Positions 35,799-48,146 of a stretch of DNA of 64,000 nt are shown here, piece by piece (within the stretch, counting starts at the first letter, position 1; the number at the start of each line of letters is the position of its first letter). The DNA is from Mitsuaria sp. PDC51. Its GTDB lineage: Bacteria; Pseudomonadota; Gammaproteobacteria; Burkholderiales; Burkholderiaceae_C. The stretch covers positions 62,001-126,000 of the forward strand of contig NZ_FOZE01000001.1 in the NCBI RefSeq assembly GCF_900113225.1, read 5' to 3'. Under the pieces are notes generated by a model. It saw only the letters and a list, made by a program, of their open reading frames with translations, did no database searches and was not told where the DNA came from. The position numbers and the translations under genes are program-made.

Positions 35799-38020
35799 CG
35801 GGCGGATCCCTTCCAGCGCTTGAGCAGCAGCGCGTTGCCGAGCACGGAGACGCTGGACAGCGCCATCGCCGCGCCGGCGATCACCGGGCTCAGCAGTCCC
35901 AGCGCCGCCAGCGGCACGCCCAGCAGGTTGTAGATGAAGGCCCAGAACAGGTTCTGGCGGATCTTCGCGACCGTCGCGCGCGACAGCGCGATCGCGTCGG
36001 CGACCAGTCGCGGGTCGCCCCGCATCAGCGTGATGCCGGCGGCTTCCATCGCCACGTCGGTGCCGCCGCCCATCGCCAGGCCGACATCCGCCGCGGCCAG
36101 CGCCGGCGCGTCGTTGATGCCGTCGCCGACCATCGCCACGCGCGCGCCGCCGTCCCGCAGCCCGGCGACGATGCGCGCCTTGTCCTCCGGCAGCAGCTCG
36201 GCGCGGACCTCGTCCAGGCCCAGTGCGTCGGCCGCCGCCCTTGCCGCCGCGGCGTTGTCACCGCTCAGCATCAGCGTGCGCAGGCCCAGCGCCTTCAGCT
36301 CGGCGATCGCCGCGGCCGAGGTCGGCTTGGCGCGGTCGCCGAAGGCCAGCATCGCCAGCAGCACCGGCGCGCCCCCGGGCTCGACCGCCGCCAGCCACGA
36401 CAGGGTGTGGCCGCGCGCCATCTCGGCGTCCGCCTGCGCGGCCAGCGGCGACAGGTCGACGCCCAGCGCCGCCATCCAGCGCCCGCTACCCAGCTTCAGC
36501 GCGCGGTCCTGGACGCGGCCCTCGATGCCGCGTCCCGCGACCGCACGGACGGCGGTGGCCGGCACCGTCGCCAGCGCGCGCCCGGAGGCGGCGTCGCGCA
36601 CCGCGCGCGCCAGCGGATGTTCGCTGCCTTGCTGCAGCGCCGCGGCCAACGCCAGCGCTTCGGCCTCGTCCTGGCCCGGCACCGCCGCGAAGGCGGTCAG
36701 CCGCGGCTTGCCCTCGGTCAGCGTGCCGGTCTTGTCGAACACGACCAGGTCGACGCGCCGCGCCTGCTCCAGCGCCTCGGCATCCTTGATCAGCAGGCCG
36801 CGTCGCGCCGCGACGCCGGTGCCGACCATGATCGCGGCGGGCGTCGCCAGTCCGAGCGCGCAGGGGCAGGCGATCACCAGCACCGCGACCGCATGGATCA
36901 GCGCGCGCTCCCAGTCGCCGCTCGCCAGGCCCCAGCCCACCAGCGTGATGGCGGCGATCACCAGCACCGCCGGCACGAACACCGCGCTCACCTGGTCCAC
37001 CAGGCGCTGGATCGGCGCCTTGTGCGCCTGCGCCGACTCGACCAGCCGCACGATGCGCGACAGCGTGGACTCGGCCCCCAGCGCGGTGACCTCGACCAGC
37101 AACAGGCCCTCGCCATTGACCGCGCCGCCGACGACGCGGTCGCCCGCGGCCTTCTCGACCGGCAGGCTCTCCCCGCTGATCAGCGATTCATCGACGTGGC
37201 CCGCGCCTTCGCGGATGCGGCCGTCGGCGGGAATGCGCTCGCCGGGGCGCACGACCATCAGGTCCCCCAGCCGGAGCTGCGCGAGCGGCACGTCGATCTC
37301 CCGTAGCGCATCGGCCGGGCCGCGGCGCACGCGGGCGTGCTCGGGGCGCAGCTGCTTCAGCGCGGCGATGGCGCTGAGCGTCTGGCGCTTGGCGCGTCCC
37401 TCCAGCCACTTGCCGAGCAGCACCAGCGTGATCACCGCGGCGGCCGATTCGAAGTACAGCGCGCCGCTCGCCGGTCCTTGCCGGAGCAGCTCGTAGACGC
37501 TCAGCCCGTAGGCGGCGCTGGTGCCGAGCGCGACCAGCAGGTCCATGTTGCCGCTGCGGTCCTTCAGTGCGGCCCAACCGGCGCGGTAGAAGCGCGCGCC
37601 CAGCCAGAACTGCACCGGCGTGGCCAGCACCAGCTGCCATCCGCCGGACAGCATCAGGTGCCCGCCCCAGAGCATCGCGACCATCGGCGCGATCAGCGGC
37701 AGCGTCAGCAGCGCCGCGACCAGCACCGGCCAGCCGGTGGCCGACCAGGGCGGCGGCGCGGGGGGCGCGTCGTCCTCGACGGCGAGCCGGCGCGCCTCGT
37801 AGCCAGCCTTGCCGATGGCTGCGACCAGCGCGGCCGCGTCCACGCCGGGCAGCAGGCGCACGGTGGCGGTCTCCAGCGCGAGGTTCACCTGGGCGTCCTC
37901 GACGCCGGGCACCTTGCGCAGCGCGCGCTCGACGCGGTTGACGCAGCTCGCGCAGGTCATGCCGGCCACGGCGAGCTGGAGCTCGCCGGCCGGCGCGGTG
38001 GGGGTGGGGGCGGTGTTCAT
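35795..38020 (-). CDS. copA: Cu(I)-exporting P1B-type ATPase
   Basis: 741-aa inner-membrane copper exporter. One N-terminal heavy-metal domain with MTCASC (Cys23, Cys26); eight membrane segments; the channel CPC (Cys385-Pro-Cys387) in [12 protein letters not shown]; phosphorylated Asp429 in DKTGTLTEG; the P1[10 protein letters not shown] element and the hinge [10 protein letters not shown]. It heads the copA-cueR-pirin operon and is read from a CueR-type promoter at 38027-38057. Confidence 0.97.
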   Translation of the reverse strand: MNTAPTPTAPAGELQLAVAGMTCASCVNRVERALRKVPGVEDAQVNLALETATVRLLPGVDAAALVAAIGKAGYEARRLAVEDDAPPAPPPWSATGWPVLVAALLTLPLIAPMVAMLWGGHLMLSGGWQLVLATPVQFWLGARFYRAGWAALKDRSGNMDLLVALGTSAAYGLSVYELLRQGPASGALYFESAAAVITLVLLGKWLEGRAKRQTLSAIAALKQLRPEHARVRRGPADALREIDVPLAQLRLGDLMVVRPGERIPADGRIREGAGHVDESLISGESLPVEKAAGDRVVGGAVNGEGLLLVEVTALGAESTLSRIVRLVESAQAHKAPIQRLVDQVSAVFVPAVLVIAAITLVGWGLASGDWERALIHAVAVLVIACPCALGLATPAAIMVGTGVAARRGLLIKDAEALEQARRVDLVVFDKTGTLTEGKPRLTAFAAVPGQDEAEALALAAALQQGSEHPLARAVRDAASGRALATVPATAVRAVAGRGIEGRVQDRALKLGSGRWMAALGVDLSPLAAQADAEMARGHTLSWLAAVEPGGAPVLLAMLAFGDRAKPTSAAAIAELKALGLRTLMLSGDNAAAARAAADALGLDEVRAELLPEDKARIVAGLRDGGARVAMVGDGINDAPALAAADVGLAMGGGTDVAMEAAGITLMRGDPRLVADAIALSRATVAKIRQNLFWAFIYNLLGVPLAALGLLSPVIAGAAMALSSVSVLGNALLLKRWKGSAR

Positions 38021-38026
38021 GGCGGC

Positions 38027-38057
38027 AGTCTCAAGCTTGCCATGATGGGAAGGTCAA
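38027..38057 (-). promoter_or_regulatory. CueR-type promoter/operator of copA
   Basis: On the minus strand: -35 TTGACC, a 19-bp spacer and -10 GAGACT. Over the spacer lies the operator ACCTTCCCATCATGGCAAG, the classical dyad bound by CueR, which corrects the overlong spacer when bound to Cu(I). It ends 7 bases before the copA start codon. Confidence 0.88.
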
Positions 38058-38098
38058 GGCCATGCCCCGGATGGGAGAAGCGTCATGCGGCGCTCGCC

Positions 38099-38129
38099 TT
38101 GACCCTGCCACGATGGCAAGGTTTAACCT
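38099..38129 (+). promoter_or_regulatory. CueR-type promoter/operator of the copper chaperone gene
   Basis: -35 TTGACC, 19-bp spacer CTGCCACGATGGCAAGGTT, -10 TAACCT. The spacer carries a second CueR-like dyad (CTGCCACGATGGCAAG). The paired, divergent sites explain joint copper control of copA and the chaperone. Confidence 0.85.
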
Positions 38130-38178
38130 TCGGGCCGTTCCTCCCGTTCCTCCCGTTCCTTTTTCCCAGGAGTTCCCC

Positions 38179-38373
38179 ATGCATGAATTCAAGCTGCCCG
38201 ACATGAGCTGCGGGCACTGCCTCGCCGCCGTGACCGAGGCCGTCAAGGAGGCCGACGCCAAGGCCGAGGTCGATGTCGACCTGCCGCAGAAGACGGTGCG
38301 GGTGGAAAGCGGCCTGAGCCGCGAGCAACTGGCCGGCGTGCTCAGCGAGGCCGGCTACCCGCCGGCCTCCTGA
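38179..38373 (+). CDS. Small heavy-metal-associated copper chaperone
   Basis: 64-aa HMA domain protein of the CopZ kind. The metal loop is [11 protein letters not shown], with CGHC instead of CASC; the ferredoxin-like fold is otherwise complete ([24 protein letters not shown]). It would carry Cu(I) to CopA in the cytoplasm. AGGAG precedes the ATG. It stands alone, with the CueR-type promoter upstream and the iorB stop downstream. Confidence 0.92.
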   Translation: MHEFKLPDMSCGHCLAAVTEAVKEADAKAEVDVDLPQKTVRVESGLSREQLAGVLSEAGYPPAS

Positions 38374-38388
38374 GTCCGCCGCGGGCGC

Positions 38389-40548
<2,160 letters not shown>

Positions 40549-40550
40549 GA

Positions 40551-41021
<471 letters not shown>

Positions 41022-41527
41022 GGGGGTTCCTCCTGGGGGCGCCTGGGGCGGATCCACCGCGCCCGGTCCTTCGCGAAGGGGCCGGGTCTTGCGGCGGGGG
41101 TGCGCAAGGGTAGCGCTTTCGCTTCAAAACCGTGCAGGGACAGGTCTTGATGCCGCCTTCGAGGGTCCACCCGGCAGGGTTCACCCGCACGAGAGGGCGA
41201 TGGGCGCACCCGAATGGTGCCGCTCCCAGGCGGGAGGGTTTTCCCGCGCTTTGGGTGAGGTAACGGACCGTCCCCCATCCAAGTCAGCCCACTTTTGTAG
41301 CACTCGCGCGAGAAGCGCCCGGTTTTGCGAATAACGGACGGCGCGGCGTGAAGGTTTGTTGCTGATTTGCAATGGATGACGAGGGACAGGGGGGAGGCCC
41401 CTCCCCAGAATCCGCCCCCTCGCGCCCATCGGGTGATCCCCCGGGCGCGATCCGGTCCTGCTCGCGGGCACCGGTCTCCTCGGCCGATGCGACCCATCCG
41501 GCCTTTCATCAATTCGCAAGTGGAAGT
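41022..41527. other. Intergenic region with hairpins between iorA-like and TonB-dependent receptor genes
   Basis: No credible gene. Around 41200-41245 are stacked inverted repeats such as GCACC-CGAAT-GGTGC and GCGGGA-GGGTTT-TCCCGC, and GGGGAGG-CC-CCTCCCC lies near 41391-41406. Promoters of both divergent genes should be in here; I see no unmistakable -35/-10 pair. Confidence 0.4.
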
Positions 41528-44281
41528 ATGAGAAAGAACAACCAGCTCTCCCTGTCCCTGAGCGCCGTCGCGGCGCTGCTGTGCTGCGCCCAGATCGCGC
41601 AAGCCCAGGCACAGGACACGACCCAGCTCCAGCGCGTCGAGGTGACCGGCTCCAACATCAAGCGCCTGGCGTCCGAAACCGCCTCGCCGGTGCAGGTCTA
41701 CAACCGCGAGGAGATCCGTCGCACCGGCGCCAACACCGTGCGCCAGGTGCTGGACACGCTGACCTCGACCTCGAGCACCGAGATCCGCGACGACGGCAAC
41801 ACCTCCAGCTTCGCCTCCGGCGCCTCGGGCGTGTCGATGCGCGGCCTGGGCAAGGGCGCCACGCTGGTGCTGCTGAACGGCCGCCGCGTCGCCAACTTCG
41901 GCCTGGCCGACGGCGCCAAGGACACCTTCGTCAACGTCGACTCGATCCCGGCCGATGCCGTCGAGCGCGTGGAAGTGCTGAAGGATGGCGCCTCCGCCAT
42001 CTACGGCTCGGACGCGATGGCCGGCGTGATCAACATCATCACGCGCCGCAGCTACAACGGCGTCGGCGCGTCCGCCAGCTATACCTTCAACGAGAACCCC
42101 AGCCTGGGCGCGCAGCGCCAGGCCAGCATCGTGGCCGGCTTCGGCGACCTCGAGAAGGACCGCTTCAACGTCTTCGCCAACATCGAGGCCTATCGCCGCG
42201 AGGGCTACACCGTGGCCGACGTCAAGGACGACTACCCCGCGTGGCACAAGTCCTTCTACCTGGCGTCCTTCGGCGATCCCAGCCTGAACTCCTACCCCGG
42301 CAACCTGCGCGTGGGCACCAACCGCGTGCCGGTGGCGGGCTGCACGACGCTGAATTCGGCCGGCCAGTGCGTGACCGACATCAACGGCCTGAATGCGGTC
42401 TCCGACCCGGCCAGGCGCGTGAACCTGTTCAGCGCCGCCCGCGCGAAGGTCACCGAGGACATCCAGGCCTTCGCCGAGCTGAGCTACTCCAAGACGACCA
42501 CCGAGTACCTGACGGTGCCGATGGCCATCGGCGCCGGCGCCACCTCGCGCTGGTACGACGGCTACAACAAGGTGGCCCAGTCGGTGCCGCACCCGGTGCT
42601 CTCGGCCACCAACCCGGCCAACCCGACCGGCCAGCCGCGTGGCATCGACTACCGGTTCATGGATGACCCCAGCCTGTTCAACTACGACGGCACCGGCAAG
42701 CAGTACCGCGTGCTGACCGGTCTGCAAGGCACCTTCCGCGACATGGACTGGGAAGTCTCGGTCGGCCGCAACGCCGCCGAGGCGGAGAAGCTGGCCCGCT
42801 GGGGCTCGCGCGACCTGTTCGCGGCCGTCGAATCCGGCGAGTACAAGATCGGCGGCGGCAACAGCCGCGAGCTGCTCGAGCGCCTGTTCCCGGTCAACGG
42901 CTCCAAGGGCAAGAACCATCAGACCTGGGTGGATGCCAAGCTGAGCGGCGAGCTGATGCAGCTGCCGGGCGGTCCGCTGGCCTTCGCGCTGGGTGCCGAA
43001 CACCGCCAGGAAGGCGTGTCGATCAAGTCGACCGACAACGTCCTGAAGGCGCAGATCGTGGGCCGCGGCTCGGTGCTGATCGACGGCGAGCGCAACCTCG
43101 ACGCCGCCTTCCTGGAGCTGAACGCCCCGGTGTGGAAGGGCCTGGAGCTCAATGGCGCGCTGCGCTTCGACAAGGCCAGCGGCTTCGACGGCCGCGTCTC
43201 GCCGAAGCTGGGCGTGCGCTACGAGGTGTCGCCGCAGCTGCTGCTGCGCGGCACGGTGGCCGGCGGCTTCCGCGCGCCCAACATCCCCGAGACGCTGGGC
43301 CAGGTCGGCGTGACTGGCTTCTTCAACAACACGGTGGACCCGGCGCGCTGCGCGACCGCCACGGCCGTCAGCGACATCCTCAAGAAGGGCACGGCGGCCG
43401 ACCAGGCCGACGCCGCGCTGGCCCTGGCCAGCGGCTGCCGCGCCTCGGTGCCGGCGATGATCTCGGCCAATCCCAACCTGAAGCCGGAAACGTCGAAGAG
43501 CATCACCCTGGGCTTCGTGTTCGAGCCGACCCGCAACGCGTCGATCGCCGTCGACTACTTCAAGATCGAGCGCAAGAACGAGATCAACTCGCGTGATCCG
43601 GACTACGTGCTGGAGCGCGAAGGCAAGCCCGGCTACGAGACCATGATCAGCCGCGCCACGCTGACCGCGCAGGAGCAGGCCTGGGTGGACCGCGCCAACC
43701 AGCTGTCGGGCGGTTCGCTGGCCTGGCAGGCCGGCCAGATCACCTCGCTGCTGCTGCAGTACGAGAACTTCGGCAAGACCGAGACCTCGGGCGTGGACAT
43801 CGACGTCAAGGGCCGCGTGGCGGCGGGTTCGTTCGGCACGCTGAACCTGGGCGTGGCGGCGACCTACGCGCTGACCTACAAGGCGTGGGACATCGACGCG
43901 AACAAGTGGCGTCCCAACCAGGTCGGCATGTATGAGAACCCGCGCCTGAAGGCGGTGTTCTCGGCCTACTGGAACAAGGGCGACTGGACCACCGGACTGC
44001 GCTTCAACTACACGTCCCGCACCGCGCTGAACCGCGACGAGACCGACCTGGCCAGCTGGGGCGAGTCCGCGTGCCAGGCCCGCCTGAAGCCGGGCGCGCT
44101 GCCCTGCTACATCGACGAGGACCTGCGCACCGACTTCAGCCTGGGCTACACCGGCATCAAGAACCTGCGCCTGACGCTGAACATCAACAACCTGATGGGC
44201 GACGAGCGGCCGGTGAACCTGCGCGATGGCTACCGCGTCCGTCCGCGGAGCTACAAGATCGGCGCGTCCTACGACTTCTGA
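41528..44281 (+). CDS. TonB-dependent outer-membrane receptor 1
   Basis: 917 aa. Signal peptide LSAVAALLCCAQIAQAQAQ; TonB box-like RVEVTGSNIKRLA right after; plug domain with VSMRGLGKGATLVLLNGRRVANFG and VERVEVLKDGASAIYGSDAMAGVINIITRR; then a beta-barrel ending in aromatic F (ASYDF). Family: large TonB-dependent receptors of the Xanthomonas/Caulobacter type that import oligosaccharides or other polymers. Cys pairs in loops (for example VAGCTTLNSAGQC) suggest extracellular disulfides. A double hairpin with a U8 tract follows. The paralogue lies 444 bases downstream. Confidence 0.94.
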   Translation: MRKNNQLSLSLSAVAALLCCAQIAQAQAQDTTQLQRVEVTGSNIKRLASETASPVQVYNREEIRRTGANTVRQVLDTLTSTSSTEIRDDGNTSSFASGASGVSMRGLGKGATLVLLNGRRVANFGLADGAKDTFVNVDSIPADAVERVEVLKDGASAIYGSDAMAGVINIITRRSYNGVGASASYTFNENPSLGAQRQASIVAGFGDLEKDRFNVFANIEAYRREGYTVADVKDDYPAWHKSFYLASFGDPSLNSYPGNLRVGTNRVPVAGCTTLNSAGQCVTDINGLNAVSDPARRVNLFSAARAKVTEDIQAFAELSYSKTTTEYLTVPMAIGAGATSRWYDGYNKVAQSVPHPVLSATNPANPTGQPRGIDYRFMDDPSLFNYDGTGKQYRVLTGLQGTFRDMDWEVSVGRNAAEAEKLARWGSRDLFAAVESGEYKIGGGNSRELLERLFPVNGSKGKNHQTWVDAKLSGELMQLPGGPLAFALGAEHRQEGVSIKSTDNVLKAQIVGRGSVLIDGERNLDAAFLELNAPVWKGLELNGALRFDKASGFDGRVSPKLGVRYEVSPQLLLRGTVAGGFRAPNIPETLGQVGVTGFFNNTVDPARCATATAVSDILKKGTAADQADAALALASGCRASVPAMISANPNLKPETSKSITLGFVFEPTRNASIAVDYFKIERKNEINSRDPDYVLEREGKPGYETMISRATLTAQEQAWVDRANQLSGGSLAWQAGQITSLLLQYENFGKTETSGVDIDVKGRVAAGSFGTLNLGVAATYALTYKAWDIDANKWRPNQVGMYENPRLKAVFSAYWNKGDWTTGLRFNYTSRTALNRDETDLASWGESACQARLKPGALPCYIDEDLRTDFSLGYTGIKNLRLTLNINNLMGDERPVNLRDGYRVRPRSYKIGASYDF

Positions 44282-44302
44282 TCAGAGCGCCCCGCGCGTT
44301 CC

Positions 44303-44364
44303 GGAAGGCCGCCGCCCGCGGCCTTCCAACCCTCGCGAAGCCCGGCTTGTCCGGGCTTTTTTTT
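44303..44364 (+). terminator. Intrinsic terminator of receptor 1
   Basis: Two hairpins in tandem: a perfect 10-bp stem at 44303-44327 (GGAAGGCCGC...GCGGCCTTCC), then AGCCCGG-CTTGT-CCGGGCT at 44339-44357 followed by eight T (up to 44364). The second is a classical rho-independent terminator. Confidence 0.93.
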
Positions 44365-44725
44365 CGTCCTTCGCGGGAGCGGCCCCATGGCCTTTGGCAT
44401 GGGTGATCCACATGGCTTCTGGCATTGGGACTGCCTCGTCATGGTTATTCACCCCACATATCCGTAGTAGTCCCGCCTCTATTTAAGGGGGTTTCTGAGG
44501 ATAGGGTTCCCCCGCGTTTGACGCGTTCATCACGGGTTTCTTCTTATAGGTCTGTCGCATCTTTGCTGCGTGCTGTAGCAAATGTTTTTGTTGGTGAACC
44601 ACACGTTTGCGTCACTGAAAAAATCGCGTTGCGCACCGCACCGGAGTTATCGATTCCGTGGCGCGCTGCGACGTCGGGAAGCAGCGCCATCACCGGGTGC
44701 GACCCCCTTTTAAAAGAGGACCGTA
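44365..44725. other. AT-rich leader between the two TonB-dependent receptor genes
   Basis: No gene recognised. The stretch 44430-44650 is clearly poorer in GC than the surrounding genome and contains TTTGCT-N9-AGCAAA (44562-44582). It should hold the promoter and any substrate-responsive control of receptor 2; the sequence CCTTTTAAAAGAGGA just before 44726 includes a ribosome-binding site. Confidence 0.4.
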
Positions 44726-47629
44726 ATGTCTCGTCAACTGACCCACAGGGCGCTGGCACTGACCAGCATCGCGATTGCCAGCACGCTGGCCTGCGGCATC
44801 GCCGCGGCGCAGGAATCGCAACAACTCGAGCGCGTCGAAGTCACGGGCTCCAACATCCGCCGTACCGCGGCCGAAGGCACCTCGCCGATCGATCGCATCA
44901 CCCAGGCCGAGATTCGCGCCAGCGGCGCGAAGACCGCGCTGGAGCTGATGAAGATGGTTCCCGCGATGGGCACCGACGGCTTCAGCGACACGCCGGGGCA
45001 GAACAGCTTCTCGCGCGGTGTGGCCACCGCCTCGCTGCGGGGGCTGGGCTCGACCTCGACCCTGGTGCTGCTGAACGGCCGCCGCCTCACGCCGGCCGCC
45101 TATGCGAACCCGAACAACGGCACGTCGACGCTGTACGACTTGAACTCGATCCCGGTGTCCGCGCTGGAGCGCGTCGAGATCTTCAAGGACGGCGCCTCGG
45201 CGGTGTACGGCTCCGACGCGGTTGGCGGCGTCATCAACTTCATCACGAAGAACGATTACCAGGGCATCCAGATGGGCGCCACGGTGGGTGCCAACGACGA
45301 CGGCGAATTCAGCCGCCAGACGGTCAATGGCGCGTTCGGCTTCGGCGACTTCGCCAAGGACGGCTTCAACCTGCTGATCAGCGCGGACATCACCCATCGC
45401 GGTCGCACGATGACCCGCGACGTCAAGGACATCCACGCCGACGACTACCGCGCCATCAACCTGCGCCTGAACCCGTACGGCTCGTTCTCGTCGGCCTCGC
45501 CCTTCCTCACCCGTGAAGGCACCCCCGGCCAGCTGAACTTCCCGCAGGGGAACCCGGCCAACGTCGTGATCCGCACCAACTGCGATCCGTCGCAGCAGAT
45601 CACCGGCGGCGCCGTCTATGGCATCACCCAGGCGCCGCTGCTGGGCCGCACCTTCTGCAACTTCAACCTGGACAACTACAACGAGGCGCAGAACAAGGGC
45701 ACGGACGGCAGCCTCATCTCGCGCGCGAGCTTCCGCGTCAACAACGACATCACCGCGTTCGCGGAAGCGGGCTACGCGCGCACCGAGCGGGACTACCTCG
45801 GCGCGCCGCGCACGATCAGCGGCCTGAGCCCGTCGAGCAACTTCCTGCTCGGCAACGTGGCGCCGTCCTTCCAGCCGGTCCTCGAGATCGGGCATCCGGA
45901 CAACCCGTTCTCGAACGCGCGCGCCGCGGTGCAGATGCGCTTCGAGAACATCCGCGGCGGTAGCGAGCTGACCAACCAGCAGTACCGCGCCCTGGGCGGC
46001 GTCAAGGGCACGACCGGCGCCTTCGACTGGGAAAGCGCCGTCCTGTGGAACAAGGCCAAGCGCGAGGAAACCAGCTTCGGCTTCCTGAACCTGGACGTGC
46101 TGCGCACCATGCTCGGCCCCAACGGTCGCACGCTGGCGCAGATCGCCGCCGATCCCAACCTGTCGCGCCCGCTGACCAACAACGCCGATGCGTCGATCTG
46201 GCAATGGGATGCGAAGGTCGCCACCGAGTTCGGCTCGCTGCCCGGTGGTGCCATCGGCGCCGCGGCCGGTGTCGAGATTCGCCGGGAGACGCTGGCAATC
46301 ACGCCTGACACGCTGAACGCGACCGGCAAGATCCTGGGCCTGGCCAATACGCAGATCGACGGCGCCCGCACGGTGAAGTCGGCCTTCGTCGAGTTCCGCA
46401 CGCCGTGGCTGAAGACCTTCGAAATGGACTTCGCCGGCCGCGCCGACAAGTACCCCGGCATCAAGACCAACTTCGTGCCGAAGGTCGGTGCGAAGTGGAC
46501 GGTCATCCCGCAACTGTCCTTCCGCGGTACCTATTCCGAGGGCTTCCGTGCCCCGGCCGTGTCGCAGATCGCTCCGGGCGGCGCGCAGTACTTCGTCAAC
46601 GGGGTCATCGACCCGGTGCGCTGCGAGGAAGATGGATCGACGCCCAAGCCCGGCGCCGCGATCGCCGACTGCGCGAAGAGCGTGGCCGGCGTGGGCACGT
46701 CGAACCCCGAGCTGAAGCCCGAGAAGTCCAAGAGCCACTCGTTCGGCGTGATCTTCTCGCCCAACAAGAACGTGGACATCGTGGTCGACTACTTCAACAT
46801 CGTGAAGAAGGGCGAAGTGGCCCTGCTCGATGTGCAGAGCGTGGTGGACCATCCGGAGCGCTATCCCGGCCTGATCCTGCGTGATACCAACCCGGCGCTG
46901 CAACTGCCGGGCGTGGCGAACTCCGGTCCGCTGCTGTTCGTGCAGACGCCGTGGGTCAACCAGGGCAGCACCGAGGTGTCGGGCATCGACTTCGAGGTCA
47001 AGACCAACATGATCCCGAAGGAAGGCCTGCGCTGGACCAACCAGCTGCGCGGCACCTACATGACCCGCTACAGCCGCGAAGAGCACGTCGGCGACGCGCG
47101 CAACAACCTGGTGGGCACGAACGGCGGCCTGGCCGACTGGGCGACCTCCGCCGGCGACGTGCCGCGTCTGAAGTTCCGCGCCACCTCGACGCTGGACATC
47201 GACGGCAGGCACTCGCTGATGGGCGCCATGAACTGGGTGAGCGGCGTGTCGTTCATCCGCCGTATGGACGGTGCGGTGCCGGAGTACTACTCGGGCAACA
47301 CCTGTCACTGGGGCGGTCCGAACCCGGACGGCGTGACCGGCCGCACGGTGCTGGGTGTGCAGGCGACTCCGACCAACGGTCGCGACCTGTACATCAACCG
47401 CTATCCGAGCTGCTCGACCGGCAAGTGGATGACCTTCGACGTCGGCTACACCTACACCGGCTTCAAGGATCTGTCGCTGTCGCTGAACATCCAGAACGTG
47501 ACCGACGAGAAGGCGCCGTACTACCCCGGCACCAACACCAACGCCAACACGATCCTGGGTTGGAACCCTGGCCTGCACAACGGCTACGGCCGCTACTGGA
47601 CGTTCACGGCGAACTACACCTTCAAGTGA
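44726..47629 (+). CDS. TonB-dependent outer-membrane receptor 2
   Basis: 967 aa. Signal peptide ALTSIAIASTLACGIAAAQ; TonB-box region RVEVTGSNIRR; plug with ASLRGLGSTSTLVLLNGRRLTPAAYANPN and VERVEIFKDGASAVYGSDAVGGVINFITKND; barrel ending RYWTFTANYTFK with aromatic penultimate residue. It belongs to the same family as receptor 1, sharing plug order, but the barrels differ widely, suggesting different substrates. Cys-containing loops (RTNCDPSQQ, TFCNFN, NTCHWGG, YPSCSTG) may form disulfides. It has its own leader and its own terminator. Confidence 0.94.
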   Translation: MSRQLTHRALALTSIAIASTLACGIAAAQESQQLERVEVTGSNIRRTAAEGTSPIDRITQAEIRASGAKTALELMKMVPAMGTDGFSDTPGQNSFSRGVATASLRGLGSTSTLVLLNGRRLTPAAYANPNNGTSTLYDLNSIPVSALERVEIFKDGASAVYGSDAVGGVINFITKNDYQGIQMGATVGANDDGEFSRQTVNGAFGFGDFAKDGFNLLISADITHRGRTMTRDVKDIHADDYRAINLRLNPYGSFSSASPFLTREGTPGQLNFPQGNPANVVIRTNCDPSQQITGGAVYGITQAPLLGRTFCNFNLDNYNEAQNKGTDGSLISRASFRVNNDITAFAEAGYARTERDYLGAPRTISGLSPSSNFLLGNVAPSFQPVLEIGHPDNPFSNARAAVQMRFENIRGGSELTNQQYRALGGVKGTTGAFDWESAVLWNKAKREETSFGFLNLDVLRTMLGPNGRTLAQIAADPNLSRPLTNNADASIWQWDAKVATEFGSLPGGAIGAAAGVEIRRETLAITPDTLNATGKILGLANTQIDGARTVKSAFVEFRTPWLKTFEMDFAGRADKYPGIKTNFVPKVGAKWTVIPQLSFRGTYSEGFRAPAVSQIAPGGAQYFVNGVIDPVRCEEDGSTPKPGAAIADCAKSVAGVGTSNPELKPEKSKSHSFGVIFSPNKNVDIVVDYFNIVKKGEVALLDVQSVVDHPERYPGLILRDTNPALQLPGVANSGPLLFVQTPWVNQGSTEVSGIDFEVKTNMIPKEGLRWTNQLRGTYMTRYSREEHVGDARNNLVGTNGGLADWATSAGDVPRLKFRATSTLDIDGRHSLMGAMNWVSGVSFIRRMDGAVPEYYSGNTCHWGGPNPDGVTGRTVLGVQATPTNGRDLYINRYPSCSTGKWMTFDVGYTYTGFKDLSLSLNIQNVTDEKAPYYPGTNTNANTILGWNPGLHNGYGRYWTFTANYTFK

Positions 47630-47665
47630 TCGATGCCGGCTTCGGCCGGCTCGAACGCCAAGCGG

Positions 47666-47690
47666 AAAGGGACCTTCGGGTCCCTTTTCT
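47666..47690 (+). terminator. Intrinsic terminator of receptor 2
   Basis: AAAGGGACC-TTCG-GGTCCCTTT: a perfect 9-bp stem with a stable UUCG tetraloop, ending in a T-rich tract, 36 bases after the stop codon. Confidence 0.93.
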
Positions 47691-47790
47691 TCGTCCGCAC
47701 TTGCCTGCAGGCGGGCGCGCGGACTTGGTCTCGGGCACCGAGAAGGCGTGCGAGAGCCGCGTGCCGGAGGGGCTGCGCGCGCACCGTATG

Positions 47791-47817
47791 AAAAAGGGCG
47801 ACCGCTTGCGGTCGCCC
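47791..47817 (-). terminator. Intrinsic terminator of the ParE/RelE toxin operon
   Basis: Minus strand: GGGCGACCGC-AA-GCGGTCGCCC, a perfect 10-bp stem, followed by TTTTT. It lies 18 bases after the toxin stop and reads in its direction. Confidence 0.88.
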
Positions 47818-47834
47818 TCGTCGTGGGTAGAGGC

Positions 47835-48146
47835 TCAACTCGCCAGCGCGGATGCTGAAGGGTCCGGCCAGTTCCTTCGCGCGTGGACGATGTCCACGAC
47901 CTGCACGGCGTCCGGCGTGATGCGATAAGGCACGACATAGTTCGCGGTCACCACGATCTCGCGCAGGCCCTCGACCCGCTCCGAGGCGCGGTACAGGTTG
48001 GGGAAATCCGTCACGAGCTTGAGACGCTTGCAGATCTCGCCGAACAGCTCCTTGGCCGCGTCGAGGTTGTGCTCGCCAATGTGCTCCAGGATCACGCGCA
48101 AGCTCTCCACGGCCTGGATGCGCCAATCAAGCTGCCTTGCTGACAT
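47835..48146 (-). CDS. ParE/RelE-superfamily toxin
   Basis: 103 aa. The fold is suggested by WRIQAVESLRVILEHIGEHNLDAAKELFGEICKRLKLVTDFPNLYRASERVEGLREIVVTANYVVPYRI: two helices, then the beta-strands with the conserved GLREIVV and YVVPYRI. Both ParE (gyrase) and RelE (ribosome mRNA cleavage) remain possible. It overlaps the antitoxin gene by 20 bases and is followed by a terminator. Confidence 0.88.
   Translation of the reverse strand: MSARQLDWRIQAVESLRVILEHIGEHNLDAAKELFGEICKRLKLVTDFPNLYRASERVEGLREIVVTANYVVPYRITPDAVQVVDIVHARRNWPDPSASALAS

Noticed and set aside
47796-47817. Hairpin at 47796-47817 as a second terminator for receptor 2
   Set aside because: The T-tract follows the stem only on the minus strand, so it serves the toxin operon; receptor 2 already ends at 47666-47690.
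44690-47938. 1082-codon minus-strand open frame over receptor 2
   Set aside because: Antisense to a clear TonB-dependent receptor; low-complexity translation.
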